DNA of 19,410 nucleotides, taken from the NCBI GenBank assembly GCA_905201895.1, contig CAJKPX010000038.1, positions 1-19,410 on the forward strand. The letters run 5' to 3'. Source of the stretch: an uncultured Eubacteriales bacterium (lineage in GTDB: Bacteria; Bacillota; Clostridia; Oscillospirales; CAG-272). The translations under genes and the position numbers were made by a program. Positions 8,404 to 14,315 of the stretch are shown here, piece by piece. Position 1 is the first letter of the stretch. Each line of letters begins with the position of its first letter. Below the pieces are notes generated by a model that was not told where the DNA came from, did not search any database, and saw only the letters and a list, made by a program, of their open reading frames with translations.

Positions 8404-9615
8404 TCATGCGCGGTAAACGATTTCGCCATTGGAAACCGTGAGCAGATTGCGTCCGCAAAGACGCATGCCCGAAAGTGGTGTTGCGCGACCCATCGTGAGA
8501 AATTCGCCCGGGTCGACCGTGAATTCCGCATCCGTATCCCACACAGAAAAGCTCTCGCCGAGCGGAATACCGAAGCGGCGGCGCGGATTGTATACCATCA
8601 GGTCGATCAAGCGATCGAGTGTGAGAACACCCGTTTTGACCAGCTTGGTGTAAAGCAGCGGGAACGCCGTCTCCAAACCAACGATTCCGAACGCGCTTCC
8701 CTCCAGCCCGCGTGCCTTCTCCTCGGCGGAGTGCGGTGCGTGGTCGGTTGCGATCATGTCAACCGTTCCGTCCAGAATACCTGCCACAAGCGCCTCGCGG
8801 TCGCTCGCATCACGCAGGGGCGGATTCATCTTAAAGCGTCCGTCCTCCTGCAGATCGGAATCATCCATCACAAGATAGTGCGGCGCGGTCTCGCAGGTGA
8901 CGTTGAGCCCCTCCGCCTTTGCGCGTCGGATCAGCTCCACGCTTTCCTTTGCCGAAATGTGGCAGACGTGATAGGCACATCCGATTTCGCGGACCAGCTT
9001 CAGGTCGCGCTCGATCTGCGCGTATTCGCTCTCGGAGCAGATGCCGCGGTGTCCGTGCTCGCGTGCGTATTTTCCATCGTGGATATAGCCACCGCGGAGC
9101 AGGTCGTTGACCTCGCAGTGCGCCACGATCATTTTGCCGAGCACCTTTGCCTTTTCCATTGCGCTCCGCATCAGTGCATCACTCTGCACGCCGCGTCCGT
9201 CATCCGAAAAGGCGATCGCATCGGCAGCCATGCTCTCCATATCCGATAGGCTCTCACCCTTCTGCCCCACCGTGATCGACGCGTAGGGGTAGACCGAGAT
9301 CACCGCATCGCGCTCGATGATGGCGAGCTGCTCGCCAAGATGCTCTGCCGAGTCGGGCACGGGGCTGAGGTTGGGCATGGTACAAACTGCCGTGTACCCT
9401 CCCCTTGCCGCCGCGCGAGAGCCTGATGCAATGGTCTCCTTATAAGAAAAGCCCGGCTCACGAAAATGCACGTGCACGTCGCAAAAGCCGGGAAGAATAA
9501 CAAGATGATCAAGCGGGGCGGAAAGAACGGAACGGTCAACCAAAAAAGCCTTTGCAAAAGACTGAATTTCGGTGCTATTCATCATGTTTTTGTTCATGTT
9601 TTGCACGTTCTTCAT
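8404..9615 (-). CDS. pyrC: Dihydroorotase
   Basis: This zinc amidohydrolase cyclises N-carbamoyl-L-aspartate to dihydroorotate, the third pathway step. The 403-residue protein has the metal-binding DVHVHFREPG motif near residues 46-55, GGYTAVCTMPN, CHISAKESVEL, TAPHYL, and the late DMIATDHAPHSAEEK motif with the catalytic Asp. The ATG at 9615 was chosen because AAAGGA lies about 10 bases upstream; an ATG at 9633 adds six residues but has a poor site. The stretch before the HxH motif is some 15-20 residues shorter than in many long-type dihydroorotases and lacks the usual opening beta strands, so the N terminus is atypical. It lies between pyrR and carB, 57 bases before carB. Confidence 0.94.
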   Translation of the reverse strand: MKNVQNMNKNMMNSTEIQSFAKAFLVDRSVLSAPLDHLVILPGFCDVHVHFREPGFSYKETIASGSRAAARGGYTAVCTMPNLSPVPDSAEHLGEQLAIIERDAVISVYPYASITVGQKGESLSDMESMAADAIAFSDDGRGVQSDALMRSAMEKAKVLGKMIVAHCEVNDLLRGGYIHDGKYAREHGHRGICSESEYAQIERDLKLVREIGCAYHVCHISAKESVELIRRAKAEGLNVTCETAPHYLVMDDSDLQEDGRFKMNPPLRDASDREALVAGILDGTVDMIATDHAPHSAEEKARGLEGSAFGIVGLETAFPLLYTKLVKTGVLTLDRLIDLMVYNPRRRFGIPLGESFSVWDTDAEFTVDPGEFLTMGRATPLSGMRLCGRNLLTVSNGEIVYRA

Positions 9616-9641
9616 GATTTTAATTCCTTTCATTCCAAATT

Positions 9642-10190
9642 TTATTCAAGGGCATCCGCATCGCAGATGAAAACGCCCGTGCTGCCGTCGATCTCCTCGA
9701 GCGCGACCGCAACCTTTTCGCTATGCGCCGTTGGCACGTTTTTGCCAACGTAATCGGGGCGGATCGGGAGCTCCCGATGCCCACGGTCGATCAGAACCGC
9801 CAGCTGTACGGCACGCGGACGGTCATGCGCAAAGACCGCCTCCAAAGCCGCTCGAGCGGTGCGCCCCGTGTAGAGCACGTCGTCAACGATGATCACGGTT
9901 TTGGTGCGAATGTCGCAGGGAATGAGGCAGGCGGCATCCAGACCGCGCTTTTCCTGCTCGGAGATATCGTCGCGGTGAAGCGTGATGTCAAGATAACCGA
10001 GCGGCACGTCAACGCCCTCAAAGCGCTTGATGTTCTCGGCAAGCATTGCCGCCAAGGGAATGCCGCGGCGTTTGACGCCGAGCAGACAAATATCCGATGC
10101 GCCACGGTTGCGCTCAATGATCTCATGTGTGATACGAGCCATCGCACGCGAGAGCGCGGTTGCATCCATAATCTGCGCTTTTGCCTTCAT
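9642..10190 (-). CDS. pyrR: PyrR: pyr operon RNA-binding attenuator / uracil phosphoribosyltransferase
   Basis: PyrR senses UMP and PRPP and, with UMP bound, grips a hairpin in pyr leader RNA and causes termination. Many homologues also have weak uracil phosphoribosyltransferase activity. The 182-residue product has GVKRRGIPLA near 38-47 and the PRPP loop VIIVDDVLYTGRTAR at 99-113. The ATG at 10190 was chosen because GAGGGGGAG lies about 8 bases upstream and MKAKAQIMDATALSRAM is a normal PyrR opening. The open frame continues upstream but only through the untranslated leader. It is the first gene of the operon, and its target hairpin lies in its own leader at 10357-10374. Confidence 0.95.
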   Translation of the reverse strand: MKAKAQIMDATALSRAMARITHEIIERNRGASDICLLGVKRRGIPLAAMLAENIKRFEGVDVPLGYLDITLHRDDISEQEKRGLDAACLIPCDIRTKTVIIVDDVLYTGRTARAALEAVFAHDRPRAVQLAVLIDRGHRELPIRPDYVGKNVPTAHSEKVAVALEEIDGSTGVFICDADALE

Positions 10191-10276
10191 CGGTTGAACT
10201 CCCCCTCTCTGTCGCCGACGTCCATCCAAGCAATTCAAGCAAAACCGCCGCCTGCTCTGCCATGAAAAACGGCAAC

Positions 10277-10304
10277 AAAAAAATCTTGCCGAGCCGGCAA
10301 GATT
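10277..10304 (-). terminator. pyr leader attenuator terminator
   Basis: On the minus strand AATCTTGCCG and CGGCAAGATT form a perfect 10-bp stem with a 3-base loop, and the T-run continues past the stem. It sits in the leader about 85-110 nt after the predicted transcription start and before pyrR. Its 5' arm is also the 3' arm of the proposed antiterminator, the arrangement expected for PyrR attenuation. Confidence 0.88.
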
Positions 10305-10361
10305 ACACACAGACAGTCCTCCGGCTATGGCGAAGGCTTTTGATATGGTCATCTTCCCGAC
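10293..10361 (-). promoter_or_regulatory. pyr leader antiterminator
   Basis: The leader segment GTCGGGAAGAT (10361-10351) pairs with ATCTTGCCGGC (10303-10293) in 10 of 11 positions, with one G-G mismatch. This pairing would consume the 5' arm of the terminator. Its own 5' arm overlaps the 3' arm of the PyrR-binding hairpin, so the two hairpins exclude each other. The pairing is seen in the sequence; the switching is inferred from known PyrR mechanisms. Confidence 0.75.
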
Positions 10362-10374
10362 ATCTCTGTATCGG
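10357..10374 (-). promoter_or_regulatory. PyrR-binding hairpin (anti-antiterminator)
   Basis: The minus-strand leader reads CCGATA-CAGAGA-TGTCGG, a 6-bp stem closed over a CAGAGA hexaloop. The known Bacillus PyrR-binding consensus is ARUCCNGNGAGGYU, whose hexaloop is CNGNGA. The loop here matches exactly, and every stem position that departs from the consensus keeps its pairing (G-C, A-U, U-G, A-U). It begins about 14 nt after the predicted transcription start. Confidence 0.85.
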
Positions 10375-10394
10375 CTTAAAGATTGTTTTTATAT

Positions 10395-10423
10395 ATTATA
10401 ACATAGAAAGGGTGACTTGTCAA
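10395..10423 (-). promoter_or_regulatory. pyr operon promoter
   Basis: TTGACA (10423-10418) is followed by a 17-base spacer and TATAAT (10400-10395), a perfect sigma-A consensus. The start would be near 10388, giving a leader of about 200 nt before the pyrR ATG. Such a strong promoter fits an operon controlled mainly by attenuation. Confidence 0.9.
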
Positions 10424-10527
10424 GGGTATGCCTTTTATTTTTCGCTTTTTTTATGCCAAAATCGGAGGCTGTAAAACGAGAAAAATCTCCTAAAAAGACG
10501 AAACTCAAAAAAAGCGAAAAAAAACGA

Positions 10528-10575
10528 AACTTTTTTTCAAAAAGGGCTTGACATTTTTCAAAAAAGGTGTATAAT
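10528..10575 (+). promoter_or_regulatory. tRNA-Leu promoter with upstream AT element
   Basis: TTGACA (10548-10553), a 16-base spacer and TATAAT (10570-10575) lie about 30 bases before the tRNA. Directly upstream is AACTTTTTTTCAAAA (10528-10542), which recurs at the same distance before the -35 of the tRNA-Gly cluster (18810-18824). It could be an UP element or a shared stable-RNA signal. Confidence 0.85.
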
Positions 10576-10605
10576 ATACCTGTTGCGCGCGATAGTGTGC
10601 AATAC

Positions 10606-10690
10606 GCGGGAGTGGCGGAACTGGCAGACGCGCACGTTTGAGGGGCGTGTGGTTCACACCGTACGGGTTCAAGTCCCGTTTCCCGCACCA
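10606..10690 (+). tRNA. tRNA-Leu (anticodon GAG)
   Basis: The acceptor stem GCGGGAG/TTCCCGC, a long variable arm as expected for leucine, the T-arm ACGGGTTCAAGTCCCGT and an encoded ACCA end are all present. The anticodon stem CACGT/GCGTG encloses the loop TTGAGGG, giving anticodon GAG for CUC/CUU codons. It stands alone between its own promoter and terminator. Confidence 0.95.
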
Positions 10691-10691
10691 G

Positions 10692-10734
10692 AAAAAAGCA
10701 CACATTTGTCCACCGGACAAATGTGTGCTTTTTT
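10692..10734 (+). terminator. tRNA-Leu terminator
   Basis: A perfect 20-bp inverted repeat from AAAAAAGCACACATTTGTCC to its complement, with a 3-base loop, ends in six T. It starts two bases after the tRNA CCA. The A/T symmetry means it could also act from the other strand. Confidence 0.92.
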
Positions 10735-10739
10735 CAATT

Positions 10740-10902
10740 AAATCCGCCTTCTGCGGAAGAAATCCACCTTCGGTGGATGAAATCGCTTCGCGATGAAATC
10801 CCGCTTCGCGGGGTTATGAGAGGCAGATTTAATTTCATCTGAGGCGATACGCCGAAGATTTCATCCGAGCTTGCTTGGATTTCATCGTGCGTAGCACGAT
10901 TT
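10740..10902. repeat. Array of seven short hairpins bounded by AAATC and GATG
   Basis: Four units on the plus strand start at 10740, 10760, 10780 and 10796. Each reads AAATC, a short GC stem with a TTC centre, then usually GATG. Three more units with the same boundaries lie on the minus strand at 10883-10902, 10862-10882 and 10836-10861. Units are 16-26 nt. The stems differ in sequence but stay self-complementary; for example, ATCCACC pairs with GGTGGAT and ATCGTGC with GCACGAT. The outer ends, TCAATTAAATC and GATTTCATTGA, are near-inverted copies, so the array is itself a large inverted repeat. It lies between the tRNA-Leu terminator and the promoter of the four-helix bundle gene. It encodes no protein and is not a CRISPR array. 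Confidence 0.8.
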
Positions 10903-10904
10903 CA

Positions 10905-10933
10905 TTGACTTTTCCTTTCACTTGTGATACAAT
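10905..10933 (+). promoter_or_regulatory. Promoter of the four-helix bundle / lipoprotein pair
   Basis: TTGACT (10905-10910), a 17-base spacer and TACAAT (10928-10933) form a near-consensus sigma-A promoter about 22 bases before the start codon. Its -35 box overlaps the outer edge of the hairpin array. Confidence 0.78.
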
Positions 10934-10954
10934 AAACGCAAAGAGGTGATAACT

Positions 10955-11302
10955 ATGGCAGAAAATAAACTTGCAGATATGTCAACCGAATTCGCGGTTA
11001 AAATTTTGAATGTAACCGGCGGTATCAAAGGACACTACTCCTTAGCTAATCAGCTTGAACGTAGCGGAACAAGCATTGGTGCAAATATCAGAGAGGCAAA
11101 GTATGCCCACAGCAAAGCCGATTTTATCGCTAAATTGCAAATATCCCTTAAAGAGTGTTATGAAACAGAATATTGGATCGAGATTGCACAAAAGGCAAAC
11201 ATCATTTCCGAAGAAACAGCTAAAACCATCCTACATGATTGTGGTTCACTTCGCAGGATGCTGATTGCTTCTATTAATACTGCAAAGGAGAATGCAAAAT
11301 GA
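10955..11302 (+). CDS. Four-helix bundle protein (S23 / Avd-like family)
   Basis: The 115-residue, mainly helical protein matches the S23/TIGR02436 four-helix bundle family. Recognisable parts are LADMSTEFAVKILN, the signature region YSLANQLERSGTSIGANIRE, and ADFIAKLQISLKECYETEYW. Relatives include proteins encoded in 23S rRNA intervening sequences and Avd, the accessory protein of diversity-generating retroelements. They are often basic and bind nucleic acid, but the role of the stand-alone type is unknown. The ATG at 10955 follows AAAGAGGTGAT by 6 bases; a GTG at 10946 overlaps that site and is rejected. The gene is clearly more AT-rich than the pyr and helicase genes, suggesting separate acquisition. 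Its end overlaps the next ATG by four bases. Confidence 0.85.
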   Translation: MAENKLADMSTEFAVKILNVTGGIKGHYSLANQLERSGTSIGANIREAKYAHSKADFIAKLQISLKECYETEYWIEIAQKANIISEETAKTILHDCGSLRRMLIASINTAKENAK

Positions 11303-11754
11303 AAAGAATTGTATTATTTCTGCTTGCAATTACTGTTTTGTTAAGCATAACGGCTTGTAGTGGTTATAACGGAATTATGCGAGAACATCTTAACAATGAA
11401 AACAATTACTATGCCATCGACGCCACTTTTTGTTCTTATAAAAAAGTTGATGATCGTATCTATCTGTATGTTACCGTTGAAGACAAATCGGCTTTTGATG
11501 CATCCGAAGCAAGCAGTAAAGAAATCAGGCTGGAATTGGTGGGTGATAATTGCGATGCTTTAAGTGAAATTCTTACAAAAGAGGAAATACGCGATGGTGA
11601 TAAAATTACAGTAAGATGCTCGACTTGGATTTATATGGATTCGCCCTTCTATTATGTTGCAGAACTTAAAAATCAAGATAAAACGTTTTTATCATTTAAT
11701 GACGGATTGAAGAATATAAAAGAATACATCGACAATAATAAATCCTTTTTTTGA
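11299..11754 (+). CDS. Small lipoprotein of unknown function
   Basis: The 151-residue protein starts with a basic end (MKR), a hydrophobic stretch and a lipobox ITAC with Cys20, so it should be lipid-anchored outside the cytoplasmic membrane. The mature part is acidic and beta-rich in look, with segments such as RIYLYVTVEDKSAF and KITVRCSTWIYMDS. No family is recognised. The gene overlaps the four-helix bundle gene as ATGA and has GGAG about 8 bases upstream, so the two are translationally coupled. It shares the AT-rich composition of its partner. Confidence 0.8.
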   Translation: MKRIVLFLLAITVLLSITACSGYNGIMREHLNNENNYYAIDATFCSYKKVDDRIYLYVTVEDKSAFDASEASSKEIRLELVGDNCDALSEILTKEEIRDGDKITVRCSTWIYMDSPFYYVAELKNQDKTFLSFNDGLKNIKEYIDNNKSFF

Positions 11755-11846
11755 TTTCTTTGAAATCAATCTACCGTCTAAGTAATGGTAATATACCTTT
11801 TTACTGTTCTTACCTTGATTTACACACCTTTTCACCGCTCTTTCGC

Positions 11847-11886
11847 AAAACAAAGCGGACACCCAATCGGGTGTCCGCTTTGTTTT
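11847..11886. terminator. Bidirectional terminator between convergent units
   Basis: An 18-bp perfect stem, AAAACAAAGCGGACACCC with its complement around a 4-base loop, has four A on one side and TTTT on the other. It lies between the plus-strand lipoprotein gene and the minus-strand helicase operon and can serve both. The rest of 11755-12043 holds no convincing gene, only the T-arm-like remnant and the inverted repeat listed separately. Confidence 0.8.
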
Positions 11887-11896
11887 CGTATGAGAA

Positions 11897-11916
11897 TGGG
11901 TACGGGTTCAGTCCCA
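11897..11916. other. tRNA T-arm-like remnant
   Basis: The stretch TGGGTACGGGTTCAGTCCCA resembles a tRNA T-arm but lacks a full 5-bp stem and a following acceptor strand. It lies just after a terminator hairpin, as does the better preserved remnant at 19305-19330. Read on the minus strand, both share GGGA, CTGAACCC and TAC in the same order. Confidence 0.35.
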
Positions 11917-11988
11917 GCGCGAGTATCTTGAGTCAAAAGACTTTCCCTTGACACCTTGATACACCTTTGGGAAAGTTTTTGCGGGGGT

Positions 11989-12020
11989 GCGGGGGTGCTT
12001 TTTTCAAAAAGCACCCCCGC
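11989..12020. repeat. Long inverted repeat downstream of the helicase gene
   Basis: Fifteen-base arms GCGGGGGTGCTTTTT and AAAAAGCACCCCCGC are separated by two bases, and the left arm has an extra copy of GCGGGGGT just outside (11981-11990). It starts about 24 bases beyond the helicase stop. No T-tract follows on the minus strand, so it is treated as a dispersed repeat like the one at 25-44 rather than a terminator. Confidence 0.65.
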
Positions 12021-12043
12021 AAAAGCTTCTTTCGCTCCCTCTC

Positions 12044-14269
12044 TCAATACTCCTGTGCGATCTCGAGGATGCGCGCGGATGCCTCCGAGGGCGAGAGCTT
12101 GTCGGTGGCGTAGGCATGGCGCAAAAGGTCGACGGGGACATAGTGATCGTATTTTTCAAAAATCGGGACCTCGCCGCTCGACACAAGAGCCTCGGGGTCG
12201 AGCCCACTGCACCGGAGCTCATCGGCAAGGCGCGAGATCAGCTCGTAATCGTTGCCGCGCGACATCTTGAAGGTGATGAAATAGCAGCCCTCGTATTCGA
12301 TGCCGTTGATGCCGAATTCGGTAGCGTGACGCGCCAGAAAACGCCGAACGGTGCGGAATGCACGCGTGCCGAGCCAGGGGAACAAACACCACGAATAGCC
12401 TCCGAGGTGCACCAGCGAATGCGCAAGCATACCCGTGTTGCGTGCCACGTGGCGCGCGACGTCAAGCCGCTTCTGCGCGTTTTCTTTGAGGTAGGGGTAA
12501 ACCGTATCCTCGGCGAGCACCTGTCGCATCCTTTGCACAATGCGCGTGTGCACCTCGCCAAAATCTCCTGGCCAGGAGACCTCCATCTTCCCTTCCACGC
12601 TCTTGACGTAGATCAGCTTGTGCTGAATGTCGAGCTCCTCCACCTCCCACACGCGCCCCGCAAGCGCAAAGCGATCGCCAACGGGCGGCGGCGTTGTGAT
12701 GGTTCCGATCTCGTCCGAGCCGCAACGAACGGTGTAGTCCTCGCTATCCTTAAAGACCGCATAGAACTTGAACGAGCGCAGCAGCCGCTCGCCGCCAAGC
12801 CCCACGATCAGCGTTTTCTCCTCTGTCATTTCGAGGAAATCGTTGTTGAGCATCGAAAGAATGAGCACCTTGTAGTCCTCTTTGGGAACGTTGACAAAGG
12901 GAGGCAACGCCAACACGCGCTCGGCAAGACGGCGCGGCGTGAGCTCGCCCGAGGACGCCAAAACGCTCAACGTCTGATGGAACAGCAAACTGTACGGCAA
13001 TTTTCGCACGCTCGGCGGCTCAATGAAGCGCTCCTCGATATAGAGCTGCACGATTGCGATCGCTTTGAGCAGCTCCCACGGGATCAGCTGCGGCAGCGGG
13101 GTGTTGGGGAGCGGGTCCTCCTCGCGGAACACCATCATCATCTCGGGTGGCTGACCGCGTCTGCCCGATCTGCCGAGGCGCTGGAGAAAGCTCGTGACCG
13201 AGTTGGGAGACTGATTTTGCAGCACGCGCTCGAGCCTGCCGATGTCGATTCCGAGCTCCATGGTGACGGTTGCACAGGTGACGGCATGCACATCCTCGTC
13301 CTTCATCTTCAGCTCCGCCTCCTCGCGGATCGCCGCGGAGAGGTTGCCGTGATGAATGAGAAAAACGTCGGGATCACCGCGATTTTTCGCGATCTGACGG
13401 AAGGTTGCGCAAAGATATTCGGTCTCCTCACGCGAATTGGAAAACACAAGCGCCTTGCGATCGCAAACGCAATCGTACATATAGGAGTACCCTGCATCGT
13501 AGGCAAGACCTGCGGCAGGTCCGTCGGTTTGCTCCTTGGGCTCGGTTGCCTGCTCGGTTTTGGAGTTTTGAATATAGAAATGCTCCATGCCGAGGCGCCA
13601 ACGAATTTTGCCCGCGGTAAGCCGCGGCACGTCGGTTTGCCGTCCGCTCCCCGCCCCGAGCCAATCGGCGGCGAGCTGCGGGTCACCAATGGTTGCGGAA
13701 AGCCCGATGCGGCGCGGATGATGCCCGATCAGGTGCCCGATGCGTGCAAGCTGACAGAGAATCTGATTGCCGCGATCGCTGCCCGTGAGTATGTGAATTT
13801 CGTCAATTACGATGAAGCGCAGGTCGCCAAACAAACGCACGATATCGTTGGAGCGGTTGATGAGCATTGACTCAAGCGACTCGGGCGTGACCTGCAAAAT
13901 GCCGCTCGGACGGTCAAGCAGCTTCTTTTTGTGTGACGCCGCAACGTCGCCGTGCCAATGCGTCACGCGCACGCCGCTTTGATCGAGCAGCTCCTCCATG
14001 CGGTAGAACTGATCGTTAATCAGGCTTTTGAGCGGCGCGATATAAAGGACGCCAACCGTTGCGGGCGGGTCCTCGTTCAACTCGGCAAGGATCGGAAAGA
14101 ACGCCGCCTCGGTCTTACCGCTCGCGGTCGACGAGGTCAGCAGCAGATTGTGGTCGGTTTGAAAGATTGTTTCCGCCGCCGCCACCTGCACCTCGCGCAA
14201 ATTTTCCCATCCGTGCGCATAGATAAACTCCCGAATGTAGTCGGGAAAGCGCTCAAATATCTCACTCAT
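12044..14269 (-). CDS. sngC: Lhr-like superfamily 2 helicase, Shango SngC-like
   Basis: The 741-residue DEAD/DEAH-type helicase is probably the DNA-acting motor of a three-gene defence system. Motifs run in order: Walker A SSTASGKTEAAFF near 46-58, DEIH at 156-159 in FIVIDEIHIL, SATIG at 191-195, and motif VI FLQRLGRSGRRGQPP near 361-375. A winged-helix and Lhr-type C-terminal region follows, with no further catalytic motif recognised. The closest families by content are the Lhr-like helicases of Shango (SngC) and BREX type 2 (BrxHI). It is last in the operon, 46 bases after the ATPase gene, and its own ribosome binding site (GAGAG) is weak. The gene name rests on operon content rather than a database match. 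Confidence 0.82.
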   Translation of the reverse strand: MSEIFERFPDYIREFIYAHGWENLREVQVAAAETIFQTDHNLLLTSSTASGKTEAAFFPILAELNEDPPATVGVLYIAPLKSLINDQFYRMEELLDQSGVRVTHWHGDVAASHKKKLLDRPSGILQVTPESLESMLINRSNDIVRLFGDLRFIVIDEIHILTGSDRGNQILCQLARIGHLIGHHPRRIGLSATIGDPQLAADWLGAGSGRQTDVPRLTAGKIRWRLGMEHFYIQNSKTEQATEPKEQTDGPAAGLAYDAGYSYMYDCVCDRKALVFSNSREETEYLCATFRQIAKNRGDPDVFLIHHGNLSAAIREEAELKMKDEDVHAVTCATVTMELGIDIGRLERVLQNQSPNSVTSFLQRLGRSGRRGQPPEMMMVFREEDPLPNTPLPQLIPWELLKAIAIVQLYIEERFIEPPSVRKLPYSLLFHQTLSVLASSGELTPRRLAERVLALPPFVNVPKEDYKVLILSMLNNDFLEMTEEKTLIVGLGGERLLRSFKFYAVFKDSEDYTVRCGSDEIGTITTPPPVGDRFALAGRVWEVEELDIQHKLIYVKSVEGKMEVSWPGDFGEVHTRIVQRMRQVLAEDTVYPYLKENAQKRLDVARHVARNTGMLAHSLVHLGGYSWCLFPWLGTRAFRTVRRFLARHATEFGINGIEYEGCYFITFKMSRGNDYELISRLADELRCSGLDPEALVSSGEVPIFEKYDHYVPVDLLRHAYATDKLSPSEASARILEIAQEY

Positions 14270-14315
14270 ATTCTCTCGCCACCCCTAAAGCTACGGGGCG
14301 CTCCTTTCGTAAGAG

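Noticed and set aside
10191..10352. N-terminal extension of PyrR
   Set aside because: The frame stays open upstream, but this region is the attenuator leader; the internal ATG has the ribosome binding site and the normal PyrR opening.
10740..10902. CRISPR array
   Set aside because: The units are short, lack an identical long repeat with unrelated spacers, change orientation halfway, and no cas gene is nearby.
11987..13870. Long plus-strand open frame of 627 codons
   Set aside because: It is antisense to the helicase gene, which has all its motifs intact, and it starts inside an inverted repeat.
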